Origin: Chlorophyllum brunneum
Lineage: Eukaryota; Basidiomycota; Agaricomycetes; Agaricales; Agaricaceae
Direction: 5' to 3'
Assembly: GCA_963576785.1 (NCBI GenBank)
Contig: OY756151.1
Location: 62,001 to 126,000, forward strand
DNA length: 64,000 nucleotides
Position 1 is the first letter of the stretch. Each line of letters opens with the position of its first letter. The notes below the pieces were generated by a model. That model saw nothing but the letters and a program-made list of their open reading frames with translations, did not search any database and was not told where the DNA came from. Position numbers and translations under genes: made by a program. Positions 22,250 to 33,344 of the stretch are shown in pieces.

Positions 22250-25200
22250 TCACTCAAATGTCAAGCCAAGGCGAGGTCGGAATAGATTGAATTTTATTTT
22301 GTCTAAATTCTTTGTAAGAATATTGGTAGGATTTTCTGTGCCTTTCACAGAGAATATTTCAATCTTTCCATCTATGTAATGGTATTTGATGTTGAGATGT
22401 TTTGATTGTTTTTCTGTTACTGGATTTTTGGCCCAAAATATTGAACCCTCATTATCACTGAAGAGATAAGGGACCAATGATTGGATACCAATTTCTTCCA
22501 ACAAATTGACAGTCCAAACAAGTTGTCGACTGCAATCTGACAAAGCCATATACTCAGCTTCAGTAGAAGATAATGCAACAGTTTTCTGTTTCCTACTTAA
22601 CCAAGCGATAGCTCCGCTAGCTAATAAACAGAAATATCCAGTTACAGATTTACGACTAATTGGATCACCAGCCCAATCAGAGTCGGAAAAAGCATTAAGG
22701 CCTTGCATAGAACTTCCATTATAGGTAATTCTATATTTGCAAGTAGCATTAAGATACTTTAGTAAATGTAAGCCTGCATTATAATGCGCTTTAGTAGGAT
22801 TGGTCATATGTTGTGATAATTTGACAGTGGCAAAAGCTATGTCAGGCTGACTACCTATCATCAGATACATAACTGATCCTACTAACTGTTGATACCTCTT
22901 TATAAAGTCAGGTGTTGCTTTTCCTGTATTGGATTCAAAGATAAATCCATTTGGTAATGGGATTTCTTCTTTTCCAATTACTTTAAATCAATCAAGGACT
23001 TTTTCTAGATAATCTATTTGGTCTAGGGTAATTGATCGGTTTATAGGATTTCGTGAAATTTTCATGCCAAGAAATGCTTTGGTTGGACCAAGGTCTTAGC
23101 ATTCCCATTTCTTCATAAAGAGTGCTTGCTTCTTATGTAGAAGTCTAGAGCCTCTGATTCCAACAAACATTGAGTCATCTACATAGACCAGAGCTATAAT
23201 AAGCTCTTTGGTTTCAGGGTCGTAGTAATAATAGACTCCAGCATCTAGTTTGGATCAGACAAATCCTAGGTTGGTCATTGACTTAGTCAATTCCTTCCAC
23301 CATTGTCGTCCAGATTGCTTTAGTCCATAAATGGCTCAGTTTAATTTCCAAACCGTATTACCACGACCTGTATTGAAACCTTCTGGAAGTTCCATATAGA
23401 GCTCTTTATCCAGTTTTCCATAGAGATAAGCAGTTTTAACATCTAAACTGAGCATCTCCCAATTATTGAGGGCAGCGACTGCAAATATAAGTCGCGCTGT
23501 CTCATAACGGACTACTGGTGAAAACAGTTCATCATAATCAATTCCCTCTATCTGAGAGAATCCTTTTGCTACTAGTCAAGCATGGTATTGACTGTCTGAT
23601 TTGGGTGTGAAGACCCATCTATTTTTGACAGCTTTTCTTCTAGGCGGAAGTTTAGCTAAGTCATAAATATGTCCTTCTTTGAGTGAATTTAACTCTTCTA
23701 AGCATGCTTTCCACCATTTAGATTTCTCTTCTGGTGGTAGTCGATTTAGATCCTTGAAAGAAATAGGAACTAATGGTGATTCAACTTTTTGAGCACACAG
23801 ATAATCGATCATCTCTACTCCTCCTTCTCTGCATAAGTCTTCTATCGTAGAAGCTTCATACTGAGAACGTCTATCGATTATTCCAGGTTTGGAAGCCTCT
23901 GATCGAATTTGTCTAACAAGTCTACTCGTAGAACTTGTCAACTTCGACTTAGGAGGTTGGAACATCTCATATTCCTAGAGTATTTTGGTCGGATGCTTTG
24001 TAGAACCATAGAAGTTTCCTGGACGTTCAGGTACTTTTCTGGTTCTTTGCAGTCTCTGAGGTATTTTAGGGACTGGTATTTGATCCGAGTGACCTCGTGG
24101 TACAGAAGGACCTACATCTCAATCATCTTTGACAGGGGTATAGGGTATGAATGGTTGTACATCCAGATCATCTCTTAGAGAAGGTGGATGGTTCGGACCT
24201 TTAGGGTGATTGGGTGGATCAGCATATGATAATCCATCACTGTCATTGTCTTCTGGTGTTTGTGCTTCTCTTGGTGGAAAGAGAATGTTTTGCACAATAC
24301 CATCCCACTCCTCCTGAACATTGGTATCGATATTCAGTGCTTTTCCCTTTCCTTTATTCTTTTTAGGTTCAGGAAAAGGAGTTGGAATTTGTCCATGAAC
24401 AGATCTATAAGTTCTATCTTCTAGAGAACTTTCGGGAGAAGTTTGGGGAATAGGGCTTGGTAGTTTATTAAAAGGTAAACCAGTAGATGGATCTGGAGCA
24501 TGGAAGACAATAACTTCTGAAGGTGTGCTTTGAGAAGTAGAAGATGATGGTTGGTTCATCCGTTCTTCTCACTTCTTCCCAATACATTTAGGAAAGTGTT
24601 CTTCACTGAATACAGCTGTTGGAGATGTATAGATTACATTTCCATTTAGGTGCCTCATGAAACGATAATTTTTCCTATCTGATGTCCAACCAAGGAAAAT
24701 CATGAGTTCTGACTTCGCTGTCAGTTTATTGTCTCTTATCTCTTTTGGGAGAAAGACATAAGCACTGCAGCCAAAGACTCTCTCTTTGGAGATGTCTGGA
24801 ATCTTCTGATTCAACACTTCATAAGGTGTTTTCCACATGAGTCGTGATACCAGTGTTTTATTATAGATATGTATTGCATGATCTATAGAAAACTCCCACC
24901 AACCATCAGGAATACAAGCATGATGCCACATGGCTTCTGCTTTATCCATTAGAGTTTGGTTCAAGCATTCCGCTTGACCGTTCTGTTGGTGTATATGGGG
25001 TGCACTGGTCTCATGTATAATCCCTAATGAGTGCAAATGAGATTGTAACTTGTCAGTTGCATACTCTCCTCCTCTATCAGTGCAGAGATATTTTAATTTA
25101 GTCTTGTATTGAGTCTGAATTAGTGCAATGAAATTTTTCATTTCTTCTGCTACTTCTGATTTCTTATGGAGGAAGCAAATCCATCCATGAGAGGAAAAGT

Positions 25201-27118
25201 CATCCATTATGGTCATGACCCATTTAAATTTATGGTAAGAAAGAATCGGAAGTTCAACTAAATCTGAGTGAATTCTTTCGAATGGATGCTTTGTGTATGT
25301 AGGGTTCTCTCTAAAGGGTTTCTGGTGTATCTTTCCCTTGGCACAACTGTCACAGGCTAGTTTTTGCTCGGGAATCCACACTAGAGTAAACCCAATCGTA
25401 TTTTTCTCAAAATGATTGAGAATACAATTAGAGGGATGTCCTAATCTCACATATACAACTTTGTAGCCAACAATTGGATCTGCAGTCATAGCTGCTTGTT
25501 CCAAATATACAATTTTGGTATTAACAAAATGTAAAGTAGTGTTACGACTTGCTGAAGGATATGCTTGAAGAATAGCATTTCCTTCACTATCAACAACTAC
25601 TGATTCGTTGGCATCTGTTCTAACAGTTTTGCCATCCTGGCATAACTGTCCCACTGACATTAGTTGTTCAGAGGTTCCTTTTAGAAGGAAGACTGGATAT
25701 ATTAATATCTGCGTTGGTTGAACGCTGTCAGTCTTTCCGTTATAGACTCTATGCTTAAGCATAACTGTGCCAAGACCAACCGCATTAAGGTAGGGGCCTT
25801 GTGCTCCTACAGTCTTAATTGGGATCAAAACTTCGAGTTCTTCGAAGTTGATAAAGTCTTCCACATAAGGGGTATAATGACATGATGCCTCTGAGTCTAA
25901 TAACCATACGTCACTATATTTTTCTAGTGGCGTTATGATTTGATCATTGCTTAGCAATCGAGATCTAATTTGATCCGGTACTCTTAAATACTGATCAGGC
26001 ATGCACGTTGAGAAACAAGAAAATTGAGAAATGTTAAAACACTTCTCGTTCATTATTTTGCACAATAATACATTATTATGGGATCCTAAAGATCCCAATA
26101 GTGTAATTACATGCCCGGCCTCCGACGTCCCTTCCCCTTGCCTTTGCCCTTCTTCTTGTGAAGACGGCCAGTCGGCATATTGGTGACAGGACTGTGTATC
26201 AGGGTTAGTAAGAGTATCTGAGATCGAATTGATCATGTACCCAGCTCCTCCTTTCTTCTTGTAGTTGCTTCTGTAGTCAGTCGACAAAAGTCCGAGAGAC
26301 ACCTCAGATTGAGGTGCCGAAGCAAATGGTTCGGACTTTGGAGACTTCGGAAAAGGTCTAGAAGAGGGTCCTGTGATGTTCACAGGGTTTCTGGGGTCAC
26401 GGATGTCATAGGTGACATCCTGAGCTGGTGCCATGAGGTCATCAACCTCCTTCTCACTCTCAAGCCGCTTGAAGGCTTCGTCTACCAACACTGTAAGTGT
26501 GGCAGGTCGCCTGTAAGTGGTCTTGACCTTCTGAGTAAGAGAGTATTTCTTACTCTGGAATTGCTCTGTTGGAGGGGAGGCCCGAGGAAGAGGAGGGAAC
26601 TCCTCATCGTAGGTCCTTACGGCCAGAGCTACTATTTCCTCCTGAGGAGGAAGGTAGAATGGCTGAACCTCTCTGGGTTCAAGTGAGTCACCCCAGGCAA
26701 TGGAGTCCATGCTTGGGATCTTTACCACATGGTGCATAGCCAAATTAATTTTCATCCCAAATTTGGGAGAAACCAATAAGGTGTATGGTGAACCAAGGGG
26801 TAAGAGGAAAGAGAAGTGGATACGAGTCACATTAATATTGGGGTTACTATGCTTTAAAAACCATTTACCCACCCTCATGTGACCCTCACAGGTACAACCT
26901 GGGGGGTGACCAGAAGGAACTGAAGGTGCACTGGGAGGTGTCACCGATTGTCCTTGTTGGGTACGGGGATGAGAGACCTCATGCATTCTTTGATTATATC
27001 AATCGAGAGCACATTTCTTTGCTATTTGCATGGGCAAAGGACCAGTGATGTGGTCGCGCCAGGTAATCACCTGTTGGATCTGCAGTAAGTTCTCTAGAAG
27101 AGTGGTGAAACATAAGTT
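22250..27118 (-). pseudogene. Copia C2 Pol: protease, integrase, RT, RNase H; one frame with eight stops
   Basis: Open 805 codons from 26986 to 24569, then the same frame continues to 22250. The protease reads VWLLDSEASCHYTP where the family has DSGAS, so Gly is replaced by Glu next to the catalytic Asp. Integrase: GHPSNCILNHF and CDSCAKGKIH (HHCC), HSDLVELP, CTDRGGEY and NGQAECLNQTLMDKAEAM (acidic triad kept). RT has ALVYVDDSMFVG (about 23174); RNase H has SDSDWAGD, SSTEAEYMALSD and SDNEGSIFWAKN. Stops: 24569, 24119, 23576, 23336, 23255, 22988 (all TGA), 23975 (TAG), 23096 (TAA). Several TGA codons fall where the family has Arg (KA-R-LVAKG, KLN-R-AIYGLK). No frameshift within pol. Confidence 0.95.
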
Positions 27119-27360
27119 TCATGCTTCAGCATGCACCTTCTTTTCGAGCCCAGCATGAGTGTTCTCTTGTGCCTGCTGGACCTTCTTGGGATTAACCCAA
27201 GTAAGAGGCTTTGGTCTCTCACTCACTAGTACACGAGTGGTTGGAGGAGCAGGAGCAGAAATGGGTCGAGGCGCATCCATACACCTCATCAGGTCGAAGG
27301 GGGTCATCCCTGGACCAGTAAAGTGATGGACTGCCGGTTCCGTAGCAGCAGCAAAGCCCA

Positions 27361-28248
27361 TCATGGCTTCTGCCATGTGGGATTAGGGTTTACCCTGGCA
27401 CTTCTTGGGCTTCTTCTTCTTCTTCTGGACGTTAATCTAGGTAGGAGTAGGAGGAGAAGGCTGAGGGGGCTGCCCACTCGGATTGGCAGGGTGGCGAGGT
27501 CCTCTCGCAGGCTAGGCCCTGGTATTGCCTCCAGCATGGAAGTGGTTCCAGGGTGGTCCAGGGCGAGTCCTGGGGAAGTTGCCCTGAGGGTGAGCTTGGT
27601 AGTTAGCGGTGGCAGCAAAAGATGCTTGTTGGTTAGACTTATTCCTTCATGTCTTGACCACTCAGCATTTATAGCCTGCTGAACTACCTCCCAGGTCATA
27701 TCTACAACATCGTTGTTATTTGCCAATGTTGTTTGTGCCACTGCATTCCAATTGGGTGGTAATGCATTCAAAGCAATCATCACGCCAAGAACTTCTGGCA
27801 ATTTTACCTTAGCTGTTTCTAATTGAGAAGCCAATGTTCTCAATTCAGCTAGATCCATTGCTAGATCTTGATTCCCTGATATGTGCTTTCGCAGCATTCT
27901 TTGGAGGATTGAATATACTACAGCAGGGGAAGGTGTCCCAAAGTAGGTTTTCAAGTCATTCCAAAGGAATCCAGGAGCATCATGTCCATGGAGTAACAGG
28001 GAATCAGGTAAAGTGCCATTTATAACAGCCAATGCCTAACCTCTCAATTGTTCTCTCCTTCTATCCTCCTCTGTTAAAGTGGCAGGATTTTTGGGGGAGA
28101 GATCCTGGTTTGTCACAGTCCATCCGGACTGGTCAGAACCAGTGACAGAAATGAGGGTTAGGGCATCCTGAAGCCTTCTAGACCAGAATGCATAGTTCTT
28201 AGGCCCATTGAGCTTAGGCAAACCAGCAACAATATTATTAGTAGACAT
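27361..28248 (-). pseudogene. Copia C2 Gag
   Basis: Starts at ATG 28248 (MSTNNIVAGLPKLNGPKNYA), about 160 bp inside the LTR. It has the Copia Gag (UBN2-like) layout: NYAFWSRRLQDAL near residue 20, then LNALPPNWNAVAQTTLA and VVQQAINAEWSRHE. TAG at 28036-28038 interrupts it between REQLRG and ALAVIN. A frameshift near 27500-27600 moves the C-terminal part into the pol frame (MAEAMMGFAAATEP at 27376, in frame with 26986). I could not find a CCHC zinc knuckle in any frame here, which is unusual. Confidence 0.88.
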
Positions 28249-28408
28249 AATATCTTCGTCAAGTGTATTTCTTTCTATAAGAAAATTCTCATATCAGCAA
28301 TGATCAAAATGCAAAGATAACTCTGTCAGGTAAAGCCCTATCATCCTATCTCAGTTAGAGGGAATGATAATGGTTTAACCATTGGTAAGGCTACTGGGGC
28401 CCATAACC

Positions 28409-28978
28409 TGTTGAGGAAACAACTGTAACGAGTTGTTTGCTGGGGGCAGCAGTAAATGCAGTGGGAGAGAACATAAGGTCTACTCACCGAGATAATAAAC
28501 TTCTATCTAATACCTGTAGAAAGGTAATTTGGATAGACAGATATTAGTAATAAAGTGTTCAGTGTCAGAGGTGGATAAGTTGTAGTCAAGTAGATTGAGA
28601 CTAGTGTTGTACTCAAGAAGATAAGCGATGATGAAGAAGTTGTTCGATTGAACAAGATACAGAACTAGGTCTGCTACATGGGTTTATATACATATTGTAA
28701 CATAGGTGAGTTATACTACATAAAATACTAGTAAAACATAGATTGTTCCTTATGACTCCCTTTAACTGTGCCATAGTGCCTGTGGAGTACTGCAGAATGT
28801 AGTATCTAGTCATTGGTACTATGTAGAATAATCTATCAAGTACTTATGACTCTCATCGTATGTAGAGCAACTCATAGGAAGTTACTATGGAATGAAGTTA
28901 CTGGAAAGTAACAGATCAGTCTATTATTATCATAATGACTTCATAGTTTATTTCTAGAATATGTCCGAAACTTCAACA
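28409..28978 (-). repeat. Copia C2 5' LTR
   Basis: 570 bp. In sense orientation the internal region starts GGTTATGGGCCCCAGTAG (28408 leftward), the presumed primer-binding region. C1 has GGTTATAGGCCCTGG at the same place. A TATA-like TATATAAACCC in sense orientation lies near 28680. Confidence 0.95.
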
Positions 28979-28999
28979 TTAGTAGCCAAATCCATAACA
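28979..28999 (+). repeat. Last 21 bp of Gypsy F2 3' LTR
   Basis: TTAGTAGCCAAATCCATAACA, starting with the C2 target duplication and ending in CA. It is homologous to the end of the second F2-type LTR at 52259-52279. Confidence 0.8.
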
Positions 29000-29897
29000 C
29001 TGATCTCATTTTCTAGCATATTCTGTACAGTCCATTACCCATGTAATCTCACAATTTTCTAAAGCATAAACTATAGTATATTTCATACTAGATCACCATT
29101 CAATATCCTAATCCTGGTCTGCTTTCATGTCCTTACCTTCCTTGTCAGTCATTGACCTCTTGATGTCTAGTGACACCATCTCTGACAATACCTCTAGATA
29201 ATCTCAATGTCTGTCAATTTTCAATCAAAAGAAGATAAAATCAAGTATATTAATGATCAGCTCTTTTGATTTGAGAAGTAGATCTGATGAACACTCTCAA
29301 ACTGTATTACCTTCCTCTACCAACTAAACAACATTCAATCTCTGGACAATATTTCAAAGAGCTGTGTCTACCACACACTCACCACAAAATATTGACCTCT
29401 CCAGTAGTCTTCAGTAACATATTTTCCAGATGGCACTAGATCATCCTGCTACTGGTTACTGCAACAACTCATTATGGCCATTTTATCAACACAAAGTCCA
29501 GCCCAAGATGTTGAAAAGCAGACTTTCATTGTGGACCTTTGACAACATCAAACTGCAACAGACAACAAAGCAGTGACTCAGAACAATTGTACACTGTACA
29601 AGCATATCAACATCAGATTGGTTGAAGGGTCTCAAAGGGAAATCCCACCTACCACGAGGGATCCAGCAGCATTGAGTAAATGGAAGAGATTGGGTGTAAA
29701 CCTGAGGAACTTGATGGAAAGAGAGCTACCACAGATTTCATTTGGTTCTGCCTTGTCTATACTGGATACCAATTTCTGGGTTGGAGGGTCATCATGTTGT
29801 TGAACTATCAGATTAATACAGAGCTGTAACAAGGATGCAATGTAAACTATAGGAAGACATATAGCATAGAAGAAGAGTAGGGAATACACCAAGTATA
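29000..29897 (+). other. Intergenic stretch with a weak coding trace
   Basis: Between the F2 LTR and the kinase gene. 29000-29430 shows nothing. From about 29438 to 29803 one + frame is open apart from TGA at about 29549. It reads VEGSQREIPPTTRDPAALSK and LMERELPQISFG. It looks protein-like, but I recognise no family; it could be the end of another decayed element or a short host gene. No LTR, TSD or poly(A) helps decide. Confidence 0.3.
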
Positions 29898-32823
29898 CTA
29901 GGGACTACGGAGTATATGTTCGGGGACAGGAAGATAGGACCTCTTTGGAGCAGGCAACTCCCCATCTCCTGACTCATCTCGAGGCCGTTTGCGGTGTTCG
30001 GATCCAAAGTCACCACCCGAGGTGATAGAGGCAGGTGATCCTAGTGTGGACACGGGAGTGGTCGAAGGACCGACCTCAACCATTGTCTGATCAGAGATAG
30101 GGGGGTCCGAAGCTGGGGAGGGTTGCTTCTGGATTGGTTCATTTGTGTGAACGTCAATAAGACCAGGGAAAGCCTTATCGTCATCCACCTCTCCAGTGGA
30201 AATGGCAAGGCCGAAAATTGGGGTCATAATCAAGGAATAGACAGAGGCGTATGAGTCGATTTCCAAGGTTTGACTGGTTTGGTGACGTGCAAGGTAAGAT
30301 TGATCCAATATACCTGCTATTTCCGCCAGGACAACAATGTATGGATTGAGTGTAGGGTGCAGGTACATGTTCAACATCGCGTGCAGATGACCATAATGTT
30401 GGAGAACTCGACACCGTTCAGGTGTTGCCCGAAGCTGATTGACGTAGATTGTCTTCGCATATGTTTGTGAAGGTTCGTGGTCAACGCGGGCTGTGAAAAT
30501 CCATAGAGCAATCCAGAAAAGAGATTCTAGATCATGCTGGAAGTTGTAACTTGGTTCCGTTTGGAGATATGCTGATTTTGGTTGCTCCAATGGAACATTT
30601 GTTGTATCACCACTTGCTCGGTGCCCTGTTCGACGGAACTCCCAAAACTTGCTAACCACCGACCTAGAAAACCCTTTGGGTGGGGGAATTTGATCTCCAA
30701 GGACACTGTATCCAGACAACATCTCCAACGGCATAAAATACGGTGTACCCTGCAGAGCGGGTTAATAGGTGGAACATGGAGGGGGACGAACACCTACCGT
30801 CTTCGGATCAGAACTGGAGGCAGTTGAGCCAAACGGCTTGGCGTATTCCAGGTCACTTAACTTCCCTGTTAAATTGCCTTCCTCGTCTTCGAAGATCAGA
30901 ATATTGCCGGTGCTGACATCACGGTGAACCCATCCCGCAATGAATAGTATCACGAGCGCTAACCACAATTAACATGCATAAAGTCAAGATTGCGGATACT
31001 CACCAACTAAAGCATCAGCCAAGGCCAAAAACGAGGATTGAAGATCGACAGCATCATGAAGAGCCGTGCAGACATCGGAATAGATGATGACATGGCGCCT
31101 TTTCGGTTTGTAGGCCCGGGGAGGTCTCGACCGATCTTCAGCGACCCTCTGCTCAATGGGACGTGTTGCAGTGCCGCGATCTCGACTAGGGTCTGAGCCA
31201 GGAATTCGATGGCTCTTGGGTTCTCCATCCCGGGACTTGTCTGAAAAAAAGAGCCCAGTAGTCGGAGTGGCATCCTGGGCGACTGGTCGCGTTGTCGGGC
31301 CTTGATGGTCCTCTTCAATGCCCACAAAATACCCCCGGTACGTATTGTCTTCGATGCGCTTCAGAATTTCTCTGCTAGTCATCGAGTTCCACTGCTCAAT
31401 GAGATCGAGACGGGAAGCCTGGCCATTCCTCTTCAATTCCTTCTGCTTCTCCACCTCCGCAAATATTGCACCCTGAATCGCTTTCTCCGACAAAGCGTCC
31501 TCCTCCAACCAGACATCCTTGAGCGCAACTTTCTTCTTTCCAGGTAAGGGAGGACCCCCGGGCTTTGAAACCTCGATCGCTTCCCACACTCGCGTCATAC
31601 GCCCTGTGATACCCAAGGACCGATAGCTAGCTAGACTGCGCCTTGATTCGAAATATCGGGTAGCACCTCCAACCCCGATTTCATACGTGTAGTGAATGCC
31701 TTCACGAACTCTCCGATGGACCGTCGAGTCATAACCAAGCTGGGCTTCGTCCGCAAATAAGAAGGAAAGGAAGACCGAAATCAATCTCTTGTAGTCCTGG
31801 TGGAAAGGATCGTATCAGACAGTGGCAAGGAAGGATTCGTGGGCCCACTCACATGGAGAAAATTGAAATCGTGTGATTTGGAAGAATGGGATCGGGAGAA
31901 ATACCACAGAGCCATCTTGTCGTCCTCGATCGTAAACTACAAGCGAGCGTGAGCTGAATCAACATTCGGGTGCAGAAGACCTACGCTAAACATGAAGATG
32001 CGACGGGGATCATCATTCATGATGTGACTGGCTCCAGAGACCAGTTTCTGGCGGTTCTTTAAACGCATCGAGGTTAGGAATGAACAGCCATTAAACGGGC
32101 TACTGACATCGACCCAGTCCTCCTCGTTCTTCTTGAACTCGGCAGAAACAGCTATGTTTGGGGCAGCAAGTTTCGTACCCCGCCTCGCAATTTGCGAGCC
32201 CCTCGCCAGCTCAAAACATCCGTCTATTTTGAAGGTAGCGCCATAAAGTTCGGAAAAGACATTGTCGTCAGGACAATCGCGGTATTCCACGCGAGGCTCA
32301 GCGGCTCGTCCTTGAACACTGTGATCAGGTAGCTTGTACTTTGAGATGGCTTCTGCGATGGTCTTCAGAGGTTTAAACGTATCTTTTTCGTTCGTAGCGA
32401 GCAGTGACGGCGAGTCTGCGAAATCCTTCCACTTGAGACCGCCTGTTGCCTTTTCTACTAGAAGCCCTTCATCGCAAAGTAGCCGCACACAGTCGGCGAC
32501 CTCCTGTGGCGACGGAACGAAAGGCAGATATGACTGTTGAAAGCTGTCGACGCTGCATACCAACATCTCACTATCCATCTCAGTCGCGATCGCATTCCTA
32601 GTATGGGTCACTTTATGACCATCTCCAGTTGATTTCCCCGAGCGAGGGGTAGAGCAAGGTCTGGGGGGACAAGATGTAAGCAATCACGGAAAGCCAATCC
32701 TGAGTCTTGAAACCTCACGCGGTTTGCCCTGATCCTTCCGGTGTCCTGAAGTAATGATGAATGAGTTTCGTCGTGTATGAGCCCAGATAAAACAAACTTA
32801 GGACGACCAGCCGCGGCGGACAT
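29898..32823 (-). CDS. FunK1-type fungal protein kinase, seven exons, apparently intact
   Basis: Proposed exons (minus): 32823-32719, 32578-32108, 32056-31985, 31936-31853, 31796-31004, 30958-30798, 30749-29898; 845 residues. Family marks: GLIHDETHSSLL at the N-terminus, KLVSGASHIMNDDPRRIFMF, LWYFSRSHS, SVFLSFLFADEAQLGYD, SLGITGRMTRVWEAIEV, the catalytic loop GWVHRDVSTGNILI, KLSDLEYAKPF (DLE in place of DFG, normal for FunK1), GTPYFMPLEML and NFQHDLESLFWIALWI. The tail holds a basic KRPRDESG / PAPKRSY stretch. Introns 3-6 are 45-56 nt with clean GT..AG ends. The 51-nt intron 32057-32107 is in frame and could be retained. Intron 1 (32579-32718) has an uncertain acceptor: a stronger site, CCCCCCAG, near 32660 would break the frame. 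GC-rich, unlike its flanks. FunK1 proteins are a mushroom-expanded kinase family of unknown substrate. Confidence 0.85.
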
Positions 32824-32906
32824 TCAAAACTCGAGGCCAGGGGAGGAGGGACTGAGTGGGCTGTGAAGTTCAACGACGCTAACCAAAGCTTGTTCACGCT
32901 GGGTTT

Positions 32907-33135
32907 AAAAGTCCGACAGTCGGACCTTTTATAATTTACTTGTGCAGCCTGTGATGAAGATAGTACACGCCCAAACCGGGAAAATGTTGACACAGTGTGG
33001 GCATGTCACGCGTGAAACGGCGCAGCCTCACATGGAGGGAACGTGAACTCACGTTGTTGCCAAAGTGGAATCGTATGGCGTGTTTTCTGTATAAAAATTA
33101 TTACGCTTCACGTCACGTTTCACGTCGCGTCGCGG
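32907..33135 (-). promoter_or_regulatory. Upstream region of the kinase gene with palindromes and TCACG repeats
   Basis: 84-312 bp upstream of the ATG. TCACGCGTGA (33006-33015) is a perfect palindrome containing ACGCGT. AACGTGA-AC-TCACGTT (33040-33055) is a perfect inverted repeat. CTTCACGTCACGTTTCACG follows near 33103. TCCGAC-A-GTCGGA (32912-32924) is a compact hairpin just upstream of the likely start of transcription. Such spaced TCACG/CGTGA half-sites suggest a dimeric activator or repressor, but no factor can be named. Confidence 0.4.
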
Positions 33136-33344
33136 ACGCTGAACTTCTAAATATTAAGTTGTTCTAGCATAAAAATGAGTGGCATTAGTAACAAAGAGCA
33201 TAGGCCAACTACGAAGAAAGGGCTAATGACTAAAGTAGATTAATCCGAAGCTTCAAAAAAAGAGGGACTGACAACAATTGGGTAGGTAAAATAGCAGACT
33301 ATGTGCATGAACAAGAGTAGCAAAATGTGGTCAAATATCAAATG

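Larger units (their letters stand above)
21644..28978 (-). mobile_element. Complete Ty1/Copia element C2
   Basis: 7,335 bp with LTRs at 21644-22214 (571 bp) and 28409-28978 (570 bp), starting TGTTGAGG and ending TTCAACA on +. It is flanked by a perfect 5-bp duplication TTAGT (21639-21643 and 28979-28983). It inserted into the F2 3' LTR, whose uninterrupted counterpart (CCCTTAGTAGCCAAATCC) is seen at 52255-52272. Coding strand is minus: gag, protease, integrase, RT, RNase H. Confidence 0.97.

Noticed and set aside
29573..29803. Host gene of 76 codons
   Set aside because: Protein-like but with an upstream stop, no recognisable domain and no splice or start context; kept only as a weak trace.
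32334..32540. Short + strand ORFs over the kinase gene
   Set aside because: Antisense shadows of exon 2; the minus strand reads clear FunK1 motifs with splice sites.
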